The notes under the pieces are model-generated. The model was given only the letters and a program-made list of their open reading frames with translations, did not search any database and was not told the origin of the DNA. The translations under genes and the position numbers were made by a program. From contig CAVWXT010000005.1 in the NCBI GenBank assembly GCA_963759115.1, positions 806,001 to 870,000 of the forward strand: a stretch of DNA of 64,000 nt, given 5' to 3'. This document shows positions 17,820 through 26,552 of the stretch, piece after piece. Each line of letters begins with the position of its first letter. Position 1 is the first letter of the stretch. Source of the stretch: CAVWXT01 sp963759115. Lineage in GTDB: Bacteria; Planctomycetota; Planctomycetia; Pirellulales; Thermoguttaceae.

Positions 17820-20800
17820 ATGACGGCGCCCGCGGCAATACGCGAACTCGTCGATCGCTTCGACGCCCACAAAGAAACGTACCGGTCCAGCCAGTACAAC
17901 GAGGCTCAGCTCCGCGAGGAGTTCTTGAACCCGTTCTTCGTCGCCCTCGGCTGGGACATGTATAACGAAAAGGGCTACGCCGACGCCTACAAGGAAGTCA
18001 TCCACGAGGACGCCCTGAAGATCGGCGGGCGGACCAAGGCGCCCGACTATTGTCTCCGGGCTGGCGGCGGCGTACGGAGCCTGTTCGTCGAGGCGAAGAA
18101 ACCCTCGGTTGATATCGGCGCGGCGATCAGCCCCGCGTTCCAGTTGCGGCGCTACGCGTGGTCAGCCAAGCTGCCGGTGAGCATCCTTACGGACTTCGAG
18201 GAGTTCGCCGTCTACGATTGCCGCATCCGGCCGGAGAAGACCGACAAGGCATCGACCGCCCGAGTGATCTACCTTACCTACGTCGAATACGTCGAACGTT
18301 GGGAGGAACTCGCCGCGCTGTTTGCGCCAGAGGCCGTCCGGCGAGGCTCGCTGGAGAGGTTCGTCGCCAGCAAGAAGGTGAAGAAGGGAACGGCCGAGGT
18401 GGATACGGCGTTCTTGGCGGAGATCGAATCGTGGCGCTCCGATCTGGCTCGCAACCTGGCCTTGCGAAATGACGGCCTGTCGCAGCGCGACCTGAACTTC
18501 GCCGTGCAGCGGACGATCGACCGGATGGTTTTTCTGCGGATTTGCGAGGACCGGGGCATTGAACCCTACGGAACTCTGCAAGCCCTGCAAAACGCCCCGA
18601 ACATCTACCACCGGCTGGGCGAATTGTTTCGCCGGGCCGACGACCGCTACAACTCGGGGCTGTTCCACTTCACGCCGGAGAAAAATCGGCTCGAACCGCC
18701 GGACCAACTTACGCTCGCGCTGTCAATCGACGACAAGCCGCTCAGCGACATCCTGCGGAAACTGTATTTCCCCGACAGCCCTTACGAGTTCTCAGTCCTG
18801 CCCATCGAGATCCTCGGACAGGTGTACGAGCAGTTTCTGGGCAAGGTCATCCGGTTGACGAAGGGACACCAGGCGAAGGTCGAAGAGAAGCCCGAGGTCC
18901 GCAAGGCCGGCGGCGTTTACTACACGCCCGCGTACATCGTCGAGTATATCGTCAAGCACACGGTGGGAAAGCTGCTGGAGGGGCGAGAGGATAAGGGGGA
19001 AGGCGGAAGGGGGAAGGAGGATGCCGGAAAGCGGCTGACGCCAACCCAAGCCGCCAAGCTTCGCATTCTCGACCCCGCATGCGGTTCCGGTTCGTTCTTG
19101 ATCGGGGCCTACCGGTATCTCTTGGACTGGCACCTCAACTGGTACGTGGAGGGCGGGCCGGAAAAACATGCCCGCGGACGCAATCCGAAGCTCTACCGCG
19201 GGCCGGCCGGCGATTGGCGGCTGACCACCGCCGAAAAGAAACGCATCCTACTGAACAACATTTACGGCGTGGACATCGATCCGCAGGCCGTAGAAGTGAC
19301 GAAGCTGTCGCTGCTGTTGAAGGTATTGGAGGGCGAGTCGGGCGAGACGCTCACGAACCAGTTGCGGCTTCTGCGCGAGCGGGCGCTGCCCGACCTGGAC
19401 GGGAACATCAAGTGCGGCAACTCGTTGATTGGCCGGGATTTCTTCAATGGCCAGCAGTTGGCGCTGTTCGACGAGGAAGAGCGCTGGCGGATCAACGTTT
19501 TTGACTGGCACGATGAGAAGCACGGCTTCGGGAAGATCATGGCCTCCGGCGGGTTTGACGCCGTGATCGGCAATCCACCGTACGTGCGCATGGAGGCATT
19601 CAAGGAGCAAAAGGTCTACCTCCGTCAGCACTACGTCTCGCACAACGAACGCAGCGACCTCTACGTCTACTTCGTCGAGCGCGAATTGAACTTGCTGCGC
19701 GAGGCAGGCCGGTTCGGCATGATCGTCTCAAACAAGTTCTTGCGAGCAAACTACGGCACGAATCTCCGATCCTACGTTGCCAAGGTCGCCAACGTCGAGC
19801 GAATTGTCGACCTGGCAGGTCTCCGCGTATTCGGCAGGCCGACCGTCCGGACCATCCTGCTGATTGCCGAAAAAGGCGCTGCCAAGACCGCCACCCGCTA
19901 TTCGCCGCCGCCATCCCAACAGCAGTTTGAAGAGGTGCAGGAAGGGATCGCCACTCTCTCGACCGTCGCCGATTCCTTGGCCTACGATGTGCCTGCGACC
20001 GTCCTTGGCGCCAATGCGTGGCGGCTTTCGGCGGTTCAACACGCCGCGATCCTCGACCGCATCGCGCAAAATGCTACACCGTTGATCGAAGTTGTCGGCG
20101 GCGGAGTGTGCATGGGAGTCAAGTCGGGACTAACGGAGGCCTTTGTCATTTCCGACAAGACGCGGCGAAAGATACTCTCCCGGAACAAGCGAGCTGCGGC
20201 CGTGATTCGGCCGTTTCTCCAAGGGCGGTGCATTCGCCGCTACCGGATCGAGCCCAACGATGAATACCTGATCTACACCCATCACGGCATCGACATGACG
20301 CCCTATCCCGCCGTGCTCGAGCACCTGCAGACGTACAAAGACAAACTTCAACGGCGGGCCACCAAGCAGAAATGGTACGAACTGCAACAGCCGCAGTACG
20401 CTTACATCGATTACCTGACGAAGCCGAAGATCGTGTTTCCCGATATTGCCACGGGATGCCGATTCGCATTGGATCGCGAAGGGCACTTCGGCGCGAACAC
20501 GGTCTATTTTCTGCCCACCGATGACCGGCGGCTGTTGGGTTTGCTTAACTCGAAGCTAGCGTTCTTCTACTTCAAGCAGACGTGTGCTGCGCTGGAAGGC
20601 CCTGACGAGGCCTACCTTCGGTTCTTCGGCCAGTACATGGAGAACTTTCCGGTGAGGTTACCTGGCCCGAAGGACAAACGCCACGCTCGCCTGATCGAAC
20701 TTGTGGAGATGACGTCGGCGTTGCACGAGAAACTGGCGGCGGCCAGAACGGCGCATGAAGCGACTTCGATTGAGCGGCACATCTCGCTGGCGGACCACGT

Positions 20801-20882
20801 GATCGACCGGATGATCTACGACCTCTACGGCCTCACCGAAGAGGAAGTCAAGATTGTCGAGGAGGCGACTGCAAGGGACTGA
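17820..20882 (+). CDS. Type IIG restriction-modification enzyme (Eco57I-like, single chain)
   Basis: The 1020-residue protein has an uninterrupted frame. An N-terminal nuclease-like part has PDYCL near residue 74 and VEAKKP near 91, matching a PD-(D/E)xK core. The gamma-type adenine methyltransferase follows: motif I LDPACGSGSFLIGAYRYL near 416, NIYGVDIDPQAVEV, and motif IV NPPYVRM near 584. The C-terminal third (VVGGGVCMGVKSGLTEAFVI ... DLYGLTEEEVKIVEE) is the TaqI-C/specificity-like region. A short Lys/Glu/Gly tract near residue 385 (GREDKGEGGRGKED) sits before motif I. AGGAG precedes ATG 17820. It has no separate R, M or S partner, as usual for type IIG. It is a defence or selfish element, recognising an unknown site. 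Confidence 0.9.
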   Translation: MTAPAAIRELVDRFDAHKETYRSSQYNEAQLREEFLNPFFVALGWDMYNEKGYADAYKEVIHEDALKIGGRTKAPDYCLRAGGGVRSLFVEAKKPSVDIGAAISPAFQLRRYAWSAKLPVSILTDFEEFAVYDCRIRPEKTDKASTARVIYLTYVEYVERWEELAALFAPEAVRRGSLERFVASKKVKKGTAEVDTAFLAEIESWRSDLARNLALRNDGLSQRDLNFAVQRTIDRMVFLRICEDRGIEPYGTLQALQNAPNIYHRLGELFRRADDRYNSGLFHFTPEKNRLEPPDQLTLALSIDDKPLSDILRKLYFPDSPYEFSVLPIEILGQVYEQFLGKVIRLTKGHQAKVEEKPEVRKAGGVYYTPAYIVEYIVKHTVGKLLEGREDKGEGGRGKEDAGKRLTPTQAAKLRILDPACGSGSFLIGAYRYLLDWHLNWYVEGGPEKHARGRNPKLYRGPAGDWRLTTAEKKRILLNNIYGVDIDPQAVEVTKLSLLLKVLEGESGETLTNQLRLLRERALPDLDGNIKCGNSLIGRDFFNGQQLALFDEEERWRINVFDWHDEKHGFGKIMASGGFDAVIGNPPYVRMEAFKEQKVYLRQHYVSHNERSDLYVYFVERELNLLREAGRFGMIVSNKFLRANYGTNLRSYVAKVANVERIVDLAGLRVFGRPTVRTILLIAEKGAAKTATRYSPPPSQQQFEEVQEGIATLSTVADSLAYDVPATVLGANAWRLSAVQHAAILDRIAQNATPLIEVVGGGVCMGVKSGLTEAFVISDKTRRKILSRNKRAAAVIRPFLQGRCIRRYRIEPNDEYLIYTHHGIDMTPYPAVLEHLQTYKDKLQRRATKQKWYELQQPQYAYIDYLTKPKIVFPDIATGCRFALDREGHFGANTVYFLPTDDRRLLGLLNSKLAFFYFKQTCAALEGPDEAYLRFFGQYMENFPVRLPGPKDKRHARLIELVEMTSALHEKLAAARTAHEATSIERHISLADHVIDRMIYDLYGLTEEEVKIVEEATARD

Positions 20883-20989
20883 GCGGCGGGTCCGCGTCTG
20901 TGGCGCTTCCGGGGGCGAGACCACAACTGCCACCCCAACAGCACACAGCCGCGCGTCACCTGACGCGGCTCGGTGTACTATCTTTCCGC

Positions 20990-23900
20990 TCAGCGGCCCG
21001 AATACGGCACCCGCACTTCCACCAGCCGCCGATCCCCGCACCTCACGCGGACCTGGCTGACCGCGGCCTTGTTGGGCAGGGTAAAGCGGAACGTCTGGCT
21101 CTGTCCGAGGGCCAGCCCTTGGAACCGTTGCGCGGCCGGCCAACCCACGGGCGTGGTGGCCGCGGCGGGAATCAGGTCCACGACGCCATCCGCCGGGCTC
21201 GATGACGCCCCGGTCAGCGTCACCTGAACGCCGCCGGTCACCGGGCTCGCCTTGATCGTGACCGCAGATACGGCGGTTACTTGCATCGCGGCCAGGGCCG
21301 AATCCAGCAGGTTGTAGTCGGCCAACGCGACCTGCAAATAGGCCGGCCGTTCCTGGGCAAGCTGCACCGTGGCGTTGCTGGTCCCGGTTACCGTCAGCGG
21401 GTTGCCCATCGTATCGAAGGCCTGCACCTTGGCCGCAGGCAGGCCGTTCAGGACCACGCTCATCGCCGAGGAGGTGTTCCAGATGACGCATGCGGCGTTG
21501 GTCCCCTTGAACAGATGGGCGTAGACCGTGGTTCCCGTTGGGGTATACGACTTCTGATAGGGCGAGCCCTCGATAAACGAGGCGCAGGCGTTGAGCGCCG
21601 CCAGCCGCGGCCGGGGGACGTAATTCTCGTAGTAAATGCCCCACTCGGTGGCCGGTGGGTTGTCGGAGCTGAACCAAAAGAAATGCTTGCTGCCCAGCGA
21701 CGTGGCCGTAATGATATTTCGCACGTAATACTGGGCGACGTCCGCCTCGGTGACCGCCGGGGTGCCGTAACCATCGTTGTCGCCCTGGATCCCTTGCTCC
21801 GAGTGCCAAATCTCCTTGCCGCTGGCCCCGCCGGCTTGCATGATGGACGTCAGGTTTGGCGATCCGGTCTTGAGTTCCAGCGGATAGTTGATTTCCGGCA
21901 GCATGGTCTGGCTGTAGGAGTGCTCGCTGATAGCGTCCATCTGCGCCGCGGTGCCCAACGCCAAGACCCCCTGAACGGACGCATTTGTCGTCCCTGTCAA
22001 CGGTGTGCCCGCGAACGCGACGAGCTTGGCGTTCGGGTCGTACTGACGGAGGGCAGGCGTGGTATCGTTCAACAAAGTCGCATACTGCTGCGACGTGAGG
22101 ACGCCATTCGGCGAGCTCCCCATCGTGGGCTCGTTCCAAAGCTCGTAGGCCTTGATCTGGCCGGCGTAGTGTTGCGCCACCTTGCCCACCCAGACGGTCC
22201 ACTCGGGCAGCATGCTGGCATAAGGATACTCCTGGATTGCGCCCGAAGTGACAGGTCCGGCCCAGGATTGCTCGTACGGCGTGGTGTATCGCAGCAGGAT
22301 CGGCATGATGCGCATGCCGGTGCCGCTGGTGACGGCGTTGAATTGCCGGTCGTATTCGGTAAAGTTGAACGTGCCTTGAGGATTCTCGCACATTCCCCAG
22401 CCCCACCAGGCGCGGATCCACTTCACGCCAGATATCGACAGCACCTGCATCTCGCGGGCGAGATGATCGCTCGGCTCGTTCTCCTGGTGCGTGTTCATGG
22501 CGAAGATCGACGTGTCGGCATTTCCCACGTTCTGCATGTTCACGAACACGACGTACTTGATCTTGGTGCTCTGATGCCAGGTCTGATTCTCCGAGGTCAG
22601 ATCGAAGCCGAGCACGAACGACCCGCGCCGGCTGGTATTGATGTTATAGGTCTTCGTTGCTGTGCTCTTGGCCGGCACATTGACGGTGCCCAGCGACGGC
22701 ACTCCCGAAAGCTTCTTGGTCTCCCAGTCGACGATGGTCGGCTGGATCGCGACGTTATGGGCGACCGTGTCCGTGTTGACGACATTGAGCGTGACGGGTG
22801 AGGCCTGGCCTGCGATGAATACATTGCCGACCGGCAGGGTCTGCGGGGCCACGCCCACCTTGTCCTTCAGCGTCAGACCGTTCGGCACAACGTTGGCCAG
22901 TATTTCCACGTCGTCGATCCACAACTGCCCGGAGGATGGATACTGGAACTGGATGGAGACGTTGGGAGCACCAATGTTGGTGGGAACCGTGAACGATTGC
23001 GTCACCTTTTTCCAGCTCGTGTTGATCGTCGGGTAAATGGGGAAAGGCGAGAAATAAGGGGGTATCGTGTATCCTGGTCCGGCCCAGCCGAGGCCCAATG
23101 CTCCGCCGCAACGGTCCAGCTCGACGCGGACGGTAACTTGTGCGCTAGCCTTCATCTGGAAGCTCAACGTGTAGTTTCCGCCGGGATTCACGGGGATGGG
23201 CCGCGAGTACAAGCCCGGCGGAGTCAGTGGGACCCGAAGCCCCTGGAAGTCTGCCCACGCGGCGGGAAGGGCGTGCATGCATTTTAGTCCCGTGGCCGCG
23301 CCCGTGGTGGTTTCCCAGCAGAGAGCGATGTCGCCGTAGTTGCTCCCATGCCAGCCGTTTAAGCCCAACTCGAAATCGCCGTTGGGCACGAGATTGCCCG
23401 GCGGCCTCACCACCGGCGGAGGCGTCGTGGGAATCGGATCGAAGCTGCGGGCCACTTTGGAGATCCGCAGCGAATCGATCTTGCCATCCATCTGGCTGCC
23501 CATGGGGTTCCAATCGTTCAAGCCCAACCGCAGTGTGGAGCCGTATCCCTGCAGCGTGCTGCCGCCGGTAAGCGTCGTCTTCGTGTCGAGCACGCCGTTG
23601 ACGTAAATTGCCGCTTGCTTGGTGGCCGAATCGTAGGTGATCGCGATGTGCGTCCATTGTCCCATCGATATCGGCAAGGTCCCGCTGACCGCTTGCCAAC
23701 CGTTGCCGACGCTGAACTCCGCGCTGACGTTCCTGCCCACGGTCAAGAGATAGCTGCCGTTCTTGCAGGCCAAATACCCGCCAGGCTGCTGGAGCTTTGC
23801 CCACACCTCCACGGTTATGGCGGTGGCCGGTCGAACCGCGCTGCCGTCATTGATGTCGACGTACCCGGAATCGGTCGCTACGGCATAATACTGGCGTCCC

Positions 23901-24118
23901 ATCACCCAGTTGGCGCCGTAGAAAGTGGCCGCCGGGGCCCCCGACACCGCATTGGCCGAGGTCGTGCCGGTGCCCTCCTTGAACAGCCACAAGGCAGTGG
24001 TGTTGGCGTCCACGGTGAACGATGTCTGTACCGGTTCGGCGGCGGCCCTTGCCGCGAGTACCGCCCCCAGAATGGCCAGCGAACACGAACCGACGCAAGC
24101 AAGGCGCAACATTCGCAT
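20990..24118 (-). CDS. Large secreted clan GH-A glycoside hydrolase-like protein with LamG and carbohydrate-binding modules
   Basis: The 1042-residue protein starts at ATG 24118 with GGGAGGACGATC upstream. The order is: signal peptide to about residue 30; a LamG/concanavalin-like fold at about 40-225 (TALWLFKEGTGT ... IYVNGVLDTK); a Pro hinge; a CBM4/9-like beta-sandwich at about 240-410 (NLVPNGDFELGLNGWHGS ... LWIDDVEILANV); and an Ig-like strand region. The (beta/alpha)8-type catalytic part lies at about 535-850 (GVKWIRAWWGWGMCENPQG, YELWNEPTMGSSPNG with the likely acid/base Glu, KEIWHSEQGIQGD with a likely nucleophile Glu). A C-terminal beta-sandwich ends at VRVPYSGR. The exact GH family (39-like or 5-like) is not settled. 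Secretion and modular build suggest action on external polysaccharide. Confidence 0.75.
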   Translation of the reverse strand: MRMLRLACVGSCSLAILGAVLAARAAAEPVQTSFTVDANTTALWLFKEGTGTTSANAVSGAPAATFYGANWVMGRQYYAVATDSGYVDINDGSAVRPATAITVEVWAKLQQPGGYLACKNGSYLLTVGRNVSAEFSVGNGWQAVSGTLPISMGQWTHIAITYDSATKQAAIYVNGVLDTKTTLTGGSTLQGYGSTLRLGLNDWNPMGSQMDGKIDSLRISKVARSFDPIPTTPPPVVRPPGNLVPNGDFELGLNGWHGSNYGDIALCWETTTGAATGLKCMHALPAAWADFQGLRVPLTPPGLYSRPIPVNPGGNYTLSFQMKASAQVTVRVELDRCGGALGLGWAGPGYTIPPYFSPFPIYPTINTSWKKVTQSFTVPTNIGAPNVSIQFQYPSSGQLWIDDVEILANVVPNGLTLKDKVGVAPQTLPVGNVFIAGQASPVTLNVVNTDTVAHNVAIQPTIVDWETKKLSGVPSLGTVNVPAKSTATKTYNINTSRRGSFVLGFDLTSENQTWHQSTKIKYVVFVNMQNVGNADTSIFAMNTHQENEPSDHLAREMQVLSISGVKWIRAWWGWGMCENPQGTFNFTEYDRQFNAVTSGTGMRIMPILLRYTTPYEQSWAGPVTSGAIQEYPYASMLPEWTVWVGKVAQHYAGQIKAYELWNEPTMGSSPNGVLTSQQYATLLNDTTPALRQYDPNAKLVAFAGTPLTGTTNASVQGVLALGTAAQMDAISEHSYSQTMLPEINYPLELKTGSPNLTSIMQAGGASGKEIWHSEQGIQGDNDGYGTPAVTEADVAQYYVRNIITATSLGSKHFFWFSSDNPPATEWGIYYENYVPRPRLAALNACASFIEGSPYQKSYTPTGTTVYAHLFKGTNAACVIWNTSSAMSVVLNGLPAAKVQAFDTMGNPLTVTGTSNATVQLAQERPAYLQVALADYNLLDSALAAMQVTAVSAVTIKASPVTGGVQVTLTGASSSPADGVVDLIPAAATTPVGWPAAQRFQGLALGQSQTFRFTLPNKAAVSQVRVRCGDRRLVEVRVPYSGR

Positions 24119-24266
24119 GATCGTCCTCCCTGAGTATCTTGAAGCCTGCAACTTCGTTCCGGAACGAACCCCAATCTGAGGCCATTCATTCTACCCAGGC
24201 GGTGCTAACAACGCAAGAAATTGGGCGAACTTCTCGGGGCCGATCAGTCTTCCCGAATAGGACTTG

Positions 24267-25052
24267 ATAGGGGTAGGGAAGGCCGGTTAAGTTCCCGGCC
24301 TCCCCTCCCTCCGAACCGGACTGGCGGATTTCCCGCATCCGGCTCTCCGGTTAGTGGTGTTACCTCGTAGAGGATTGGTGAACCGAGCGCGGGAAGGAAA
24401 CAAGGTTCCTTCTCGGGATCGGCAGAAGCGAAAGGCCCTGACCTTCACGGGAAGGCCACCAACATGCAACATCGACGGTGCGGCCAATCTGAGCCAAGTT
24501 ACGTGTGCCTGACGCAGTCCGTCGTGGCTAGTCGTTGCCGACACTCGCGGTACGGTGTGGTTTTGGCCGTGCGTCATGTTTCATCCACTTTCCTGCGTCC
24601 CTTTGCTCGACGGGCATTGCCCCGCTTCCTCGCTCGTATGGACGCTCTGACTCCTGGGCGGTCGATTCTTCGTATCCTTATCAGGGACAATGAACTTCGT
24701 CCTTGTACCCGCCCAGGTCTCCTTGCTTCATGTATCAAACCTTCCGACCGTTCCGCCTCCAACCACCTGTTGCCGCCTCTGGGGCTTGGTTTGGTTTCCC
24801 CCCGGAGCTTACCGCGCGGTCTGCCGACCGCATCCCTTGCGAGGACCACAGCGTCACTTGGGCTTCGCCTTTTCCTAGCAGGCTCGCCACGACAACCGGC
24901 CGAATCGAGTTCGTCATCCTGCGGACCAGCCGTTCACCTTCAGTTGCTCTCCACCCCCTCTCACGAGGACGCAGTTACTTTCGGTTACGAAGTTCAAACC
25001 CAACTTCGACAAGGACTTGCACCTTGCTGATTCGATACACTCACAAGCGCAC
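24267..25052 (-). mobile_element. ORF-less group II intron
   Basis: On the minus strand, base 25052 starts GTGCGC, the conserved 5' end of bacterial group II introns, and AAGGTGCAAGTCC follows shortly after. Domain V is clear near 24310-24345: GAGCCGGATGCGGGAAAT, then CCGCCAGTCCGGTTC, with pairing arms and a GAAA-type loop. Domain VI follows: GGGGAGGCCGG pairs with CCGGCCTTCCC, then an unpaired A and CCCCTAT ending at 24267, which puts the branch A seven bases from the 3' splice site. No reverse transcriptase/maturase frame exists in the 786 bases, so movement would need a maturase supplied in trans. The long plus-strand reading frame over it is antisense to structured RNA and is not a gene. 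Confidence 0.8.
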
Positions 25053-25053
25053 T

Positions 25054-25144
25054 AGGAGGCGACTCCCGTCGCCGATTTGCAGTGGTTTTCGGGCAATCGG
25101 CGACTGGAGTCGCCTCCCACAGTGAATAGTCGCCTCCCACAGTA
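25054..25144 (+). repeat. REP-like palindromes, GGCGACTCCAGTCGCC family
   Basis: Arms at 25054-25076 and 25096-25119 are inverted copies over about 22 bases, each itself palindromic around GGCGACTCCMGTCGCC. The end of the right arm, AGTCGCCTCCCACAGT, is repeated directly at 25129-25144. It lies directly against the 5' end of the group II intron. Confidence 0.7.
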
Positions 25145-25239
25145 AAGAACTGATCGACCCTGCGATCTTCTGCGGGCTCGAAGCGTCTCCCCCTCTGCCG
25201 GTGGAAGCTGCGACGGCGAGCGATCATCCGCCCTCGCAG

Positions 25240-25332
25240 GGCGGCGATTGATCGCTGCTTTTCTTCCGTTGGGCAGCCGGGGCGATACGATCTCCACCAC
25301 GCCACGGAGCGCGGCGATGAATCGCCGCGCTC
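25240..25332 (+). repeat. REPIN-like pair, GCGGCGATKMATCGCCGC family, copy 1
   Basis: Two inverted palindromes (25240-25258 and 25307-25332) flank a spacer of about 48 bases. Read on the minus strand, the unit aligns with 33664-33750 across both palindromes and parts of the spacer (CTCCGTGG, GCCCAACGGAAGAAAAGC), so this is a dispersed element rather than a chance hairpin. Confidence 0.7.
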
Positions 25333-25438
25333 CGAAACCGAGTGTAGTGTGCGTAAAACGCACTTATTGCCGTGGGGTTGTGGTGCGTTTCACGCACCCT
25401 ACGGAAAGTCTATGACGCTCGGAAACGCGCCGCCGATA

Positions 25439-26119
25439 CTACTTGGCCGGCGCCGCGATCTTCGCCGCATAGGCCTTGCCGTCCTTGTCGGCAAAGCGGA
25501 GGTAGAAGTTCCAGGCCCCCAGGGCGTTGACGCACTTGACCACGATGCGGTTCTCACCCTTGTTGAGGTTGATTCCGGCGACCGTGTCCTGATCGGCCTC
25601 GCCGGCGCGGGAGCCCGCCTTGTAGGTATGCACCAACTTGCCGTTGATCCAAACTTTCACGTAGTCGTCGCTGCCCACCATGAGCTTGGCATTGGTGATG
25701 GCCTCGGGGCAGTTCACCCAAGCCACGGCATACATGGCCGCGTGCTCGGTGTCGCCCAGGTCGATCTCGCCGGGCACGCCCGAACGGCTGTAGTCTCTCG
25801 CCGTCCACTTGGCGCCCTTGGCGTCCGCGGGCGGTTGCTGAGTGCCGTCCAGGTCGGCTTCCTTGGGCACGAACTCCTTGTCGATGGCGCCGGTCTGCTC
25901 GCCGCCGCCGAAATCGCTTTCCTTGAACGCAAACTGCCCCAGCAAGAGCCACTTGGAGATGAAGTGTTTGGCATCGAGGAACGTGGCCTTCTGCGCAGGA
26001 ACGGTCAACTCCGTGGTGGCTTTGTCCTTGGTCGGTTTGGCCGGCGCATCGGCTGCGAAGACCTGAATCGCCAACATCACCGACAGAGCCACACCCGCGA
26101 CCAGCGTACGATACAACAT
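25439..26119 (-). CDS. Exported conserved planctomycete-type protein, unknown function
   Basis: The 226-residue protein has a signal peptide (LVAGVALSVMLAIQVFAADA). It continues with FISKWLLLGQFAFKE and a beta-rich C-terminal domain (VGSDDYVKVWINGKLVHTY, INLNKGENRIVVKCVNALGAWNFYLRF). That pattern, 'interior D-Y-x-x-V-W-x-N-G' followed by 'L-x-x-G-x-N', is the carbohydrate-binding-like jelly roll found at the ends of many planctomycete glycosidases and sulfatase-like proteins. It is unaccompanied here by an enzyme domain. The ATG at 26119 is preceded by AAAGGAGACTGTC, a good ribosome binding site. The function is unknown; secretion and sugar or polymer binding are inferred. Confidence 0.7.
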   Translation of the reverse strand: MLYRTLVAGVALSVMLAIQVFAADAPAKPTKDKATTELTVPAQKATFLDAKHFISKWLLLGQFAFKESDFGGGEQTGAIDKEFVPKEADLDGTQQPPADAKGAKWTARDYSRSGVPGEIDLGDTEHAAMYAVAWVNCPEAITNAKLMVGSDDYVKVWINGKLVHTYKAGSRAGEADQDTVAGINLNKGENRIVVKCVNALGAWNFYLRFADKDGKAYAAKIAAPAK

Positions 26120-26296
26120 GACAGTCTCCTTTCAACGAGGACTTGAGGTGAACCGCAACAGTCAGAAAAATCGCGTAAGGCGGCCGAAAACGAACGGCGT
26201 CGTTCCGCCCGGAAAGTCTGTCTCACATAGCCACAACTCTACCAATGCGGTGAAGCTTGTCAAGTTGGGGAACGGCTAACAGTCTGGCACGGCGAA

Positions 26297-26395
26297 ATTG
26301 TTGGGTGGTACGGGCAGCTTGTCTGCCCGCGTCGGGTGCGGCGGGCGGTTTGTCTCCCCAGCCGCTTGCACGGGCGGACAAGCCGCCCGTGGCAC
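26297..26395 (+). repeat. Inverted repeat, CGGGCAGCTTGTCTGCCCG family
   Basis: GGTACGGGCAGCTTGTCTGC at the left and CGGGCGGACAAGCCGCCCG at the right are inverted relatives. A half-copy (CGGGCAGCTTGTTCTGCCCG then TGGCACCC) recurs at 28001-28028. It fills much of the 430-base gap before the oxidoreductase gene, in which I see no gene. Confidence 0.55.
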
Positions 26396-26552
26396 CAGGT
26401 GGCGCTATCACGGTTGACAACGCCCTGCTTGCCGGTAGGATGGGTCGGGCGGAGTACCGGATAACGGTCCGCCATACGGGACCGCCGAATTGCCCGCGAC
26501 GCCCTGAAACACACGCTACGTTTTGCCTGAAGCCCTTGAGGAGACCATGCTC

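Noticed and set aside
24464..25030. Open frame of 188 residues on the plus strand
   Set aside because: It is antisense to the group II intron; similar 'hypothetical proteins' arise from structured intron DNA. No ribosome binding site or known domain.
25054..25332. CRISPR array
   Set aside because: Repeats are palindromic and few, with no regular spacer length and no cas gene in the window.
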